The notes under the pieces were generated by a model. It was not told where the DNA came from. It did no database searches and saw only the letters and a program-made list of their open reading frames with translations. Below, in pieces: positions 27,281 through 34,821 of a stretch of 64,000 nt of DNA. The number at the start of each line of letters is the position of its first letter. Position 1 is the first letter of the stretch. The translations under genes were made by a program, and so were the position numbers. The stretch is from Loki-b32 sp048941605 (lineage in GTDB: Archaea > Asgardarchaeota > Lokiarchaeia > Sigyniarchaeales > SOKP01), in the NCBI GenBank assembly GCA_048941605.1, contig JBHLNL010000003.1, forward strand, positions 1 through 64,000, given 5' to 3'.

Positions 27281-27634
27281 TTATAAATTACTAATTGAAA
27301 TCAAGTTTCTTTTTAAGAGTCCTAGAGAACTCCTTCCATCAACACCAGCTAAAGCAATTAATACATGATTCTTTGATCCAACCAAAACGGCATACCCATT
27401 CTCAAGTTCTATAGTTGTGGTTTTTAGAGAACCTTTTCCAATATCTTTACCTAGATTATTAGAATCTTTAATAATTGTTGCACAAGCCTTCGCAATCTTC
27501 GAATGGTCCATATCTATAATTGTTTGACCTATGATAACTTTCCCATTAGCATCAGCAGCTATTAATCCCTCTGTTTCAGGTACGATATCCATTAGTTCTG
27601 CCAATTTCCCTTCAAGAGTCTTTTTATCAACCAT
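27281..27634 (-). CDS. Roadblock/LC7-domain protein (MglB-like)
   Basis: 117 residues comprising one roadblock/LC7 fold: an N-terminal helix (LEGKLAELMDIVP), strands TEGLIAADANGKVIIG, the long helix DMDHSKIAKACATIIKDSNNLG, and strands KTTTIELENGYAVLVGSKNHVLIALAG. In bacteria and eukaryotes such proteins dimerise and regulate or scaffold small GTPases; in Asgard archaea they are abundant beside Ras-like GTPases. No GTPase is adjacent here, the nearest being at 54773. The gene is convergent with the giant surface protein and followed upstream by a second roadblock gene. Confidence 0.88.
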   Translation of the reverse strand: MVDKKTLEGKLAELMDIVPETEGLIAADANGKVIIGQTIIDMDHSKIAKACATIIKDSNNLGKDIGKGSLKTTTIELENGYAVLVGSKNHVLIALAGVDGRSSLGLLKRNLISISNL

Positions 27635-27785
27635 AGTATTTTTCCCTAATATAAAAATTTCAATATATTTGAATTTTGAAATTGGTTAAGAAATTATCTT
27701 AAATAAATATATAGATTAAATATAGAGTTTAAGCAATTTAAATTTATCAAATATATAAAAAAGGAAAATTAGAAAAAATTACTTT

Positions 27786-28103
27786 TTATTTCAGAATGAT
27801 TAAGATCAAATTCTCTTCCAATGCGATCATTGTTTCTCTAGACTCTCCCCCAACTGATGTCTCTAATCTTATAAAATTAAGATTTCCTTCATCTAATGCA
27901 TCAACCACTTGACGTCCTTTCCCGATGAGTGAAGTAACATAAGCTGCAATTTCTTCTGAGAGATTTATATCCATATTTGAATCAATTGGTAAACCTGATG
28001 AATCACAGATAATAACTCCACGAATTCCTTCACGTTCCTCAAAGCGTCTTATGATTGCTTTGACCTCTGCCCGATTTATAATCTTACCTACACCTTTATG
28101 AAT
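27786..28103 (-). CDS. Second roadblock/LC7-domain protein, start codon non-canonical
   Basis: The last 62 residues begin at an ATG (27974), but the open frame continues upstream to a stop at 28113-28115. That extra stretch encodes the missing first helix and strand of a roadblock fold (EVKAIIRRFEEREG IRGVIICDSSGLPIDS). Starting at the ATG would delete a third of the domain. No ATG, GTG or TTG exists in frame upstream; the best candidate is ATT at 28101-28103. A TATA-like TTATATAAATTTTT at about 28145-28158 would place transcription start close to this codon, fitting leaderless initiation. An indel in the assembly is the alternative. Confidence 0.6.
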   Translation of the reverse strand: MHKGVGKIINRAEVKAIIRRFEEREGIRGVIICDSSGLPIDSNMDINLSEEIAAYVTSLIGKGRQVVDALDEGNLNFIRLETSVGGESRETMIALEENLILIILK

Positions 28104-28234
28104 TCTAAATTTTTAGATATTATTATAATAAGATTATAGGTTTTTAAAAATTTATATAACCATTTCAATAAATAAATTTATTTAATTTTTATCTTTTACT
28201 TTAAAAATTAATTTTAATAATCAGATAACTCGAA

Positions 28235-28876
28235 TTAATTATCATTGCTCTCTAAAAAATAATTGCGAAACATATTTAATCTTCGTTCTTCTCCAACTGA
28301 AGTGATTTCCATATGCCCTGGTAAAATCAAGAAATCATCTGTTATTTCAGGATTATACATGATTTTTTTTTTAATACTTGAAAATAGAAGGTGTGGATCT
28401 CCACCTCCAAGATCAGATCTCCCAATACTTCGTCGAAAGATTAAATCTCCAGTAAAAATTATTCCATCAATTTTTTTCCCACCATAGTCTTTAGGATCTT
28501 TTGAGTAATAAGATAATGCCCCTGGAGAATGCCCTGGAGTCTCTAAAACATTAAGCTTAATTGCTCCTACCTCAATAGAATCTCCTTCTGAAAGCCATTT
28601 ATCAGCCTTTTTATTAGTAAATATACCAGAATCAAATTCTCTTTTATTAAACATTAATGGAATGTTAAAGTGTCTTAAAATTTTTCCTAATTTTAAAGTA
28701 TGATCATAATGTCCATGTGTAAGTAGCATAGCAATCGGTTCTAAATCTAATTTCTCTATAGTATTTATAAGAATATCAGGATCTCCCCCTATATCAATTA
28801 TGACTACTTTCTTATCGGAACCGAAGATATAGCTATTAGTGCCTAATGGACCCAAAATTAATCTTTCTAATATCAA
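28235..28876 (-). CDS. Metallo-beta-lactamase-fold hydrolase (glyoxalase II-like)
   Basis: 213 residues with the zinc motif THGHYDH (H54, H56, D58, H59), a later His in LETPGHSPGALSY near 123, an Asp in FTGDLIFRRSIGRSD near 160 and a final His in LPGHMEIT near 195. This is the complete dinuclear metal set of the glyoxalase II / hydroxyacylglutathione hydrolase-like branch. In archaea lacking glutathione such proteins act as thioesterases of unclear substrate. N-terminus LILGPLGTNSYIF is typical of the family. It stands alone between roadblock and winged-helix genes. Confidence 0.9.
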   Translation of the reverse strand: MILERLILGPLGTNSYIFGSDKKVVIIDIGGDPDILINTIEKLDLEPIAMLLTHGHYDHTLKLGKILRHFNIPLMFNKREFDSGIFTNKKADKWLSEGDSIEVGAIKLNVLETPGHSPGALSYYSKDPKDYGGKKIDGIIFTGDLIFRRSIGRSDLGGGDPHLLFSSIKKKIMYNPEITDDFLILPGHMEITSVGEERRLNMFRNYFLESNDN

Positions 28877-28924
28877 AAATTTCCCATGTCTTTGTGGATT
28901 TGAAATATAAAAAAAATGGAGATT

Positions 28925-29209
28925 TTAATTTTTAACCATATCGTTGATTTCTTTTAACTTGTTATAGACTTCTAAACCCTTGTCTGTAAGTTTAATATAT
29001 TTAAGCTTTGATGTATTCTCAATCTCTATTAATCCCTTGGTTATTAATTCTTCCTTAACCCGAAAAAATGAATTATAATAGCTGAATTTATTTAATTCGT
29101 TGTAAAATGTATGTTTATCAGTTTTATAATCCTTCTGATTAATAAGAACATGGAGCGTGTCTTTGAAACCTTTCTTTTTCAATAATCCGATTAAATCTTC
29201 AAAAATCAT
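28925..29209 (-). CDS. Winged-helix transcriptional regulator (PadR/ArsR-like)
   Basis: 94 residues with a single winged helix-turn-helix: helices over residues 1-50, a recognition-helix region FFRVKEELITKGLIE and a wing IENTSKLKYIKLTDKG followed by a final helix EVYNKLKEI. The TDKG after the wing is typical of PadR/MarR-type archaeal regulators. No ligand domain. It likely regulates a neighbouring gene; the 330-base region upstream, with a TGCCA/TGGCA palindrome at 29383-29395, is a candidate target. Confidence 0.75.
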   Translation of the reverse strand: MIFEDLIGLLKKKGFKDTLHVLINQKDYKTDKHTFYNELNKFSYYNSFFRVKEELITKGLIEIENTSKLKYIKLTDKGLEVYNKLKEINDMVKN

Positions 29210-29545
29210 AATAACTCCTATACCTAATTAAAATGTTTAAGAAATTTTACTAATTTGTAATAGGAAATTAAAATACATTAAAAAACCTTTTGATTAGAAA
29301 AAATTCATTCAAAAAGAATAAATTTGAAAATTTATTTCAGAAATTTTTGTTTATTTAATAATTATAATGAAAATTGTTCAATTGCCAGTTTGGCATTCTC
29401 TCTCTGTCTAAAAAGCTTCTAGTGGAGAGTGGGAAAAGTGTGGGAAAGATTTAAATAGGATAAATGCAATATAATATATAAATTATTAAAAAATAGAATT
29501 TAAATTAAACATTTTTTGGAGGATAGTAAGAAAAAGTAAACAAAA
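29210..29545. other. Gene-free region between the winged-helix regulator and small ORF
   Basis: AT-rich except for a slightly GC-richer island at about 29380-29455. The island holds the inverted repeat TGCCA-GTT-TGGCA (29383-29395) and a CTCTC/GAGAG pair flanking an AAGCTT sequence. TATA-like stretches (GATTTAAATAGG and ATATATAAATT) lie near 29448-29480. It probably contains divergent promoters. Confidence 0.4.
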
Positions 29546-29707
29546 ATGTTAAAGAAAATAAGTTCAGATATTATAAGGAGTATTGAAAGAAGCAATAAAC
29601 AAGTTAATAGGATTCCTTCTTTAGATTATTCTAAAATTAAAGAGAAGATTCTAGAAAGTTATATTGATGGAATAAATAAAAATAAGAAAATTGACAATCC
29701 ATCATAA
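29546..29707 (+). CDS. Possible small protein, 53 residues
   Basis: ATG at 29546 opens a frame of 53 codons ending TAA at 29707. The product is lysine-, isoleucine- and asparagine-rich and predicted helical (LKKISSDIIRSIERSNKQ; YSKIKEKILESYIDG). A GGAGG lies at 29519-29523, too far (about 23 bases) for normal ribosome binding, while TATA-like sequences lie 65-100 bases upstream. No family recognised. Its amphipathic helices are compatible with a real small protein, but AT-rich chance ORFs of this size are common. Confidence 0.35.
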   Translation: MLKKISSDIIRSIERSNKQVNRIPSLDYSKIKEKILESYIDGINKNKKIDNPS

Positions 29708-29779
29708 ATCTAATTTTATTTTTATATTTTTTTCTAACCATTAATTTCTTAATATTATATTTGTTTTATTATTATATCT

Positions 29780-30673
29780 ATGAATTTCGAAGCAGTAGAT
29801 ATTGTTATTTTAGGACATTTCGCTAAAGATATTATCGAAATTGATGGAAAAAGTTATGAGAGTTTAGGAGGAGCTGTTTATTATGGTGGAATTGCTGGAA
29901 GTCATATGGGTCTTAAAATAGCAATTATTACAAAATTAAATGAAGCAGATTATCCATTACTAAAAATTTTTAAAAAAAATGGTGTTTCTTATTATGTGAG
30001 TTCCTCTATAGAAACTTCAGGCTTAAGAAATATCTATTCTTCCAAAAACATGGAATATAGGGATTATAAACCTATTGGATTTGCTGGGCTTTTTAGTGAA
30101 AAAGAGATTCCTGAGCTTAATCCACCACCGAAATTTTTTGTTATTGGCCCTATAACTGCTGGAGAAATTGATTTAGAATTACTAGACTACATAAAAAGTA
30201 TATACAAGAATATATGTCTTGATATACAAGGGTTTGTTCGATTTCGAAATAAGGGAAAAGTTTTTTACTCTACTTTATCATTAAAGGAAAAGAAAAAGAT
30301 TCTTTCAAATATAAATGTATTAAAGATTGATCAAACTGAAGCCAAGATCTTAACAAATCATCATAATATTAATGAAGCTGCAAAAGATTTAGCTGAATTC
30401 GGACCAAATGAAATACTAATTACCCATGAAAATGGAATATCAGTCTATACATCAAATGTCCTATTAACTTTTCCTTGGAAAAACAGAAAAATTGTTGGAA
30501 GGACTGGGAGAGGAGATACTGCATTTATCAGTTATTTAGGTTCTAGGTTAACTAAGAACCCTGAAGAATCTTTAAAGTTTGCTACAGCTCTTACATCTCT
30601 TAAATTAGAAAGTCCTGGGCCTTTTGATCTGCCATTATATCAAGTTGAAGAATTAATTAAAAATGAGTATTAG
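29780..30673 (+). CDS. PfkB/ribokinase-family sugar or nucleoside kinase
   Basis: 297 residues with the family start motif VDIVILGHFAKDIIEIDG, the glycine-rich GGAVYYGGIAGSHMGL near residue 30 and the C-terminal catalytic GRTGRGDTAF with Asp246 as general base. The usual second glycine of GAGD is Arg here (GRGD), a tolerated variant. N-terminal substrate-binding lid strands are present. The family phosphorylates ribose, fructose, adenosine and related substrates; the substrate cannot be assigned. It overlaps the radical SAM gene by 11 bases, so the two are translationally coupled. Confidence 0.85.
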   Translation: MNFEAVDIVILGHFAKDIIEIDGKSYESLGGAVYYGGIAGSHMGLKIAIITKLNEADYPLLKIFKKNGVSYYVSSSIETSGLRNIYSSKNMEYRDYKPIGFAGLFSEKEIPELNPPPKFFVIGPITAGEIDLELLDYIKSIYKNICLDIQGFVRFRNKGKVFYSTLSLKEKKKILSNINVLKIDQTEAKILTNHHNINEAAKDLAEFGPNEILITHENGISVYTSNVLLTFPWKNRKIVGRTGRGDTAFISYLGSRLTKNPEESLKFATALTSLKLESPGPFDLPLYQVEELIKNEY

Positions 30674-31421
30674 TTCAGATATGAGGATAGGAGGAATAAT
30701 TGATATATCCACAAAGGATATTCCGGGCAGATCAAGTATGGTCATTTTTACTGTTGGTTGTAATTTCAAATGTGGATATTGCCATAATAAATATCTTTTA
30801 CAACCTAATGTAGGAAGAGACTATGAAATTACAGAATTAATTGATATGATAAGCACAAATTTATTAGTAAGTGGAGTAAGTATAACTGGGGGAGAACCAT
30901 CTTTACAGAAAGATTTACTTGAATTATGTAAACAAATTCAAAAAATTGGTAAATACTTAAGCATCGATACTAATGGCTCGAACCCTGAGGTTATAAAAAA
31001 AGTTTCTCCTTTTATTAATAGAGTTGCTTTGGATTTAAAGGGACCTCCAGATTTAAATAAACTCAAGAAAATAACTGGAGTGAAAGTTGATTTAGATAAA
31101 ATAACTAAAACAATTGAATTTTTAAATTCTCACACTAATATTGATTTCGAAATTCGGACTACTTATGTTACAAAACTCATAACTTCAAATGATCTTAGTG
31201 AAATTATTAATTTTCTAGATAAAATAGGCTTTAAGGGTAATTTTGTGCTTCAGCAATATCAATTTTTTGAAGGGGTTGGAGAAAAATTCAAAGAAATATT
31301 TTCAAAACCAGAACATGAAGTTTTAGTTAATCTTTTACGACCTTACAGAGATATTGATTTAGCTTTTAAAATATTTTTAAGAGATGAAATTGTTGGTTAT
31401 TGTAATATTGATAAATTGTAA
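30663..31421 (+). CDS. NrdG-like radical SAM activating enzyme
   Basis: 252 residues with the radical SAM motif C33-x3-C37-x2-C40 in VGCNFKCGYCHNK, followed by GVSITGGEPSLQ, the SAM-binding GGE motif. The N-terminal MRIGGIIDISTKDIPG closely follows the anaerobic ribonucleotide reductase activating protein pattern. These enzymes cleave SAM to make a glycyl radical on a partner. No NrdD is in the window, but a glycyl radical enzyme lies at 34822-37224, so this could be its activase; that link is speculative. It overlaps the PfkB gene and ends 2 bases from the convergent permease gene. Confidence 0.83.
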   Translation: MSISSDMRIGGIIDISTKDIPGRSSMVIFTVGCNFKCGYCHNKYLLQPNVGRDYEITELIDMISTNLLVSGVSITGGEPSLQKDLLELCKQIQKIGKYLSIDTNGSNPEVIKKVSPFINRVALDLKGPPDLNKLKKITGVKVDLDKITKTIEFLNSHTNIDFEIRTTYVTKLITSNDLSEIINFLDKIGFKGNFVLQQYQFFEGVGEKFKEIFSKPEHEVLVNLLRPYRDIDLAFKIFLRDEIVGYCNIDKL

Positions 31422-31423
31422 AG

Positions 31424-32761
31424 TCATTCTTTGAGTTTAGGTAATGCTTTAGTTTCAATTTTTGATTTCATGGCATAAAATAGGAGAATTCCACAGAGTA
31501 TAATTATCGCTTGAATCAGAACAGTTAACCAGTTAAAGGTAAATAATAGAGCAATACATATAATAGCCCCTAATAATGCAATTAAAGGATATCCTCTATA
31601 ACTGGGTTTTAATTCAAAGGGTCTTTCTAACTCCGGTTTACTTTTTCTTAATGCTATTAAACTTATATTAACTAAGAAGAAATTAATGAGTACTCCAAAA
31701 ACAGTAGCATGTGCAACAATTGAAATGTCGCCAAAAAAAATTGGGATAATTGTAAAACCTGCAGTTAATAGAACTGCTATAATTGGAGTTCTATATTTTG
31801 GTGAAATCTTACTTATTCCTTCTGGAAGTGCTTTGTCACGTGCCATACCATACATCATTCGGGATGTAACAATTAACATTATAAGGACTGTATTAGCTGT
31901 AGCAAATAAAGCAATTAGAGATAAAATAACACCTCCTATCGGACCTAATATTGTCTCCGCTACCGCTTTTAGAGGTGCATCAGAAGTAGCAATAGTAGAA
32001 TAAGGCAAAATACTGACTACGGAAATTGCAGTAAAACAATAAAGAATAGTGGTTATTATAATTGAATAAATTATTGCTCTAGGGAGATTTTTCTGAGGTT
32101 CTTTTACTTCTTCCGCAATATTAGCAATATCTTCAAATCCTATAAATGCAAAAAATACTAAGGCGACTGCGGAAAATATGACCAAAAATGAAGAACCTGA
32201 AGGAAGAATGAAATAATTAGGAGATTGATCTCCAAAAAAACCTAAAATTATAATTATTATTAAACCTGAAGCTTCTATAAAAGTAAATATTATGTTGGTT
32301 CGAGTAGAAGTTTTTATACCAATTAAATTTACTACAGAAAGAACTAAGACAAGAATAATTGCAAATAAAATAGTTAGAATAATTGAAGAAACATTAAATA
32401 AATCAGAAAGATAGCCACCAAAGACTAAAGAAACTGTTGAAGCGGATAAAATACCTGAAAAAATAATTATCCATCCTAAAATAAAAGAAAGAATTCTAGT
32501 TTTAAAAGCCTCTTCAGTATAAACAAATTCAGCAGCACTTTTAGGATACATGGCAGAAAGTTCAGCGTATGACAGTCCTGTAAATGCCCCAGTTATAGAA
32601 GCTAAAACGAAAGCAAGCCATGAGAGATTTCCAGTTATCCCAACAACCGATCCTATTAGCCCATAGATACCTGCACCTAAAATATTTCCTACACCATATA
32701 TAGTAAGAGCAAATAAAGATACTCTGCGTTTTAATTTGGGCTTTTTTTTAACTTCTTCCAA
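31424..32761 (-). CDS. APC-superfamily amino acid permease
   Basis: 445 residues with about twelve hydrophobic segments and the first-helix signature GVGNILGAGIYGLIG, the substrate/sodium-binding unwound helix of the APC fold. GFEDIANIAEEVKEPQKNLPRA after the sixth helix is the conserved loop of amino acid-polyamine permeases. Import of amino acids by proton or sodium coupling is expected; specificity unknown. Short basic N-terminus (KKKPKLKRR) is cytoplasmic. It stands between the radical SAM gene and the crotonase pair, with 66 bases to the latter. Confidence 0.92.
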   Translation of the reverse strand: MEEVKKKPKLKRRVSLFALTIYGVGNILGAGIYGLIGSVVGITGNLSWLAFVLASITGAFTGLSYAELSAMYPKSAAEFVYTEEAFKTRILSFILGWIIIFSGILSASTVSLVFGGYLSDLFNVSSIILTILFAIILVLVLSVVNLIGIKTSTRTNIIFTFIEASGLIIIIILGFFGDQSPNYFILPSGSSFLVIFSAVALVFFAFIGFEDIANIAEEVKEPQKNLPRAIIYSIIITTILYCFTAISVVSILPYSTIATSDAPLKAVAETILGPIGGVILSLIALFATANTVLIMLIVTSRMMYGMARDKALPEGISKISPKYRTPIIAVLLTAGFTIIPIFFGDISIVAHATVFGVLINFFLVNISLIALRKSKPELERPFELKPSYRGYPLIALLGAIICIALLFTFNWLTVLIQAIIILCGILLFYAMKSKIETKALPKLKE

Positions 32762-32827
32762 AATTACTCCCTTTTTCGATATAAATAATTATTATTTAAA
32801 TTTTATAAAAAATTTATGTTTTTTTAA

Positions 32828-33673
32828 TTATTTTAATCCATATTTAGGATTTCTTTTTTCAAAGAAAGCATTTGCTGCTTCACTCATATCCTTAGACGAG
32901 AAGCTTAAGACAATGTAACTATTTTCAAATTGTAAAATATTATTTAGACTAGGAGAATCTAATGATAAGTTAAGAGCCTCTTTTGTCATACGTAGACCTA
33001 GGGGGCTCTTAGTCAATAATTCTTCTGCTATTTTTACTGCTTCTTTAAGTAAGTTTTCTTTCTTTACAACTCTTAGAATAAATCCGATCTTCTCAGCTTC
33101 ATTTCCAGAAACTCCTCTTCCGCTATAGATTATTTCGGTAGCCCTTGAAAGATTAATGAGTCGTGGAAGGAAATAACTACTTCCCATGTCCGCTCCAGTT
33201 AATCCAATATTAATGGAGGCATTTATAAAATTAACATCTTCACTAGCAATTCTTATATCAGAAGCTAATGCAAATCCAAGCCCACCACCCGCTACTGAAC
33301 CATGAACTGCTGCGATGATCGGTTGAGGAATTCTCCTCATTTTCATGATAATTTGAGTTATACGCCATTGATGATACATTTTTCTCTTTAAAGGTTCAGA
33401 ACTACTCAAATAATAAAATTTTTCATATCCTTCTGGCATTTTCTTTGAGTTTAATATCAAGCCTTCTTGTAAATCTGTTCCTGCTGAAAAAGCCCTTCCT
33501 TCTCCTCGAAGAATCAATACTCGACACTCTAATTTTACCATTAATTCATCTAAAACTTGATGAAGTTCTTCTTCCATTTGAAATGAGATCGCATTAAGTT
33601 TTTCAGGTCGATTTAAGGTTAAAATTGCTATACCATTGTCTTGTATTTCAAATTTGATAGTCTTATAATCCAT
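32828..33673 (-). CDS. Enoyl-CoA hydratase/isomerase (crotonase) family protein, copy 1
   Basis: 281 residues of crotonase fold: oxyanion-hole segments FSAGTDLQEG near residue 63 and AAVHGSVAGGGLGFALASD near 120. Where classical enoyl-CoA hydratase has two catalytic Glu, this protein has Gly (GGGLGF) and Ser (NASINIG). It instead has GADMGSSYFLPRL, with an Asp in the position used by PaaG-like enoyl-CoA isomerases. It thus more likely isomerises or otherwise handles acyl-CoA thioesters than hydrates crotonyl-CoA. Tandem with a paralogue 22 bases upstream. The two could form a heteromer or have different chain specificity. Confidence 0.85.
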   Translation of the reverse strand: MDYKTIKFEIQDNGIAILTLNRPEKLNAISFQMEEELHQVLDELMVKLECRVLILRGEGRAFSAGTDLQEGLILNSKKMPEGYEKFYYLSSSEPLKRKMYHQWRITQIIMKMRRIPQPIIAAVHGSVAGGGLGFALASDIRIASEDVNFINASINIGLTGADMGSSYFLPRLINLSRATEIIYSGRGVSGNEAEKIGFILRVVKKENLLKEAVKIAEELLTKSPLGLRMTKEALNLSLDSPSLNNILQFENSYIVLSFSSKDMSEAANAFFEKRNPKYGLK

Positions 33674-33695
33674 GTATTTTCACATTTTGTTTTAT

Positions 33696-34556
33696 TCATG
33701 ATTTTGGATATTGTGGTTTTCTCTTTTCAAAAAATGCATTAATACCTTCTAAAAGATCAGGAGAGGTTGAACATAGCATTTGTGTGCGATTTTCTAATTG
33801 CATTATTGTATCCAAGCTGGGGGAATCAAGTGAAATATTAATGGCTTCTTTTGTCATTCTAAGGCCAAGCGGACTTTTGGTAAGTAAATTTTCGGCAATT
33901 TCCATTGCCGCTTCTAATAATTTAGTCTCATCACCTTCTACTACTTCTAAAACGAGACCAATTTCTTTTGCTTCTTTAGCATCTATGAAACGACCTGTAT
34001 ATAATATTTCAGCAGCTCGAGACATACCTATTAGTCGAGGTAAATGATAACTACTCGCCAAATCAGCACCAGAAAATCCAATATTAATAAATGAATTTGC
34101 TAATCTTGCATTATCTCCTGCAATTCTTATATCTGCTGCTAAAACTAAGGTAAATCCGGCTCCTGTAGCAGGTCCCTGTATAATAGCAATTATTGGTTGG
34201 TTTATTTTCCTCATTTTAACAATTAATTGGCTAGCCCGAGCTTGGGCGTATATTTTAGCCTTAATTAAATCTTTATCTGGGGCTTTCATAAAAAAAAATT
34301 TTTCTTTAAGCTCCTCTGGCTTTTTTTTGGATTGAAGAACTGTAGATTCTTTTAGGTCCAATCCAGCACAAAAGGCTTTACCATTAGCTTTTAAAATGAC
34401 CACTCTACAATCTAAATTAGTCATTAGACCATCCAATATTGAATGCAAATCTTCAATCATTTGAAAATTTAAAGCATTCAATTTATCTGGACGGTCAAGG
34501 GTTAAAATTCCAATACCATCTTCTCTTAGATTAAATTTTATTGTTTCAAAATTCAT
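33696..34556 (-). CDS. Enoyl-CoA hydratase/isomerase (crotonase) family protein, copy 2
   Basis: 286 residues, paralogue of the downstream gene with matching N-terminus (ETIKFNLREDGIGILTLDRPDKLNALNFQM) and C-terminal LGLRMTKEA. The oxyanion segment FCAGLDLKES is intact. The first catalytic Glu is Thr (GAGFTLVLAAD) and the second Phe (NSFINIG); GADLASSYHLPRL keeps the Asp as in copy 1. First gene of the pair, so it probably shares one promoter in the 265-base AT-rich region upstream with the divergent glycyl radical enzyme. Confidence 0.85.
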   Translation of the reverse strand: MNFETIKFNLREDGIGILTLDRPDKLNALNFQMIEDLHSILDGLMTNLDCRVVILKANGKAFCAGLDLKESTVLQSKKKPEELKEKFFFMKAPDKDLIKAKIYAQARASQLIVKMRKINQPIIAIIQGPATGAGFTLVLAADIRIAGDNARLANSFINIGFSGADLASSYHLPRLIGMSRAAEILYTGRFIDAKEAKEIGLVLEVVEGDETKLLEAAMEIAENLLTKSPLGLRMTKEAINISLDSPSLDTIMQLENRTQMLCSTSPDLLEGINAFFEKRKPQYPKS

Positions 34557-34821
34557 TTAGAATCACATTTTTTTATTTTAATACGTTTTGTAAGCTCAAT
34601 CTTATAAATCCTTTTTATATTTTTTTTCTATTCCCGAAATAATTTTGTTTTTAATAAATTTTTCTTATTAGAATTCGATAAAGGTATTTCTTTGAATCTT
34701 ATAGAATTTATTTTATATAATTTTCTTAAATTTCAATTATTTTATTGAATCATTAATTATAAATAGTAATTAGCTTTCAAGTTATTTTAAACTATTAATT
34801 ATAAAATTTATTGACTATACA
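34557..34821. promoter_or_regulatory. Divergent promoter region between crotonases and glycyl radical enzyme
   Basis: Very AT-rich, with several TATA-like stretches (for example TTATATAATTTTC near 34713 and TTTTATATTTTTT near 34612 reading away from each gene). No clear inverted repeat operator is visible. Confidence 0.35.

Noticed and set aside
31686..32003. 105-codon plus-strand ORF
   Set aside because: Antisense to the APC permease, with no independent signals.
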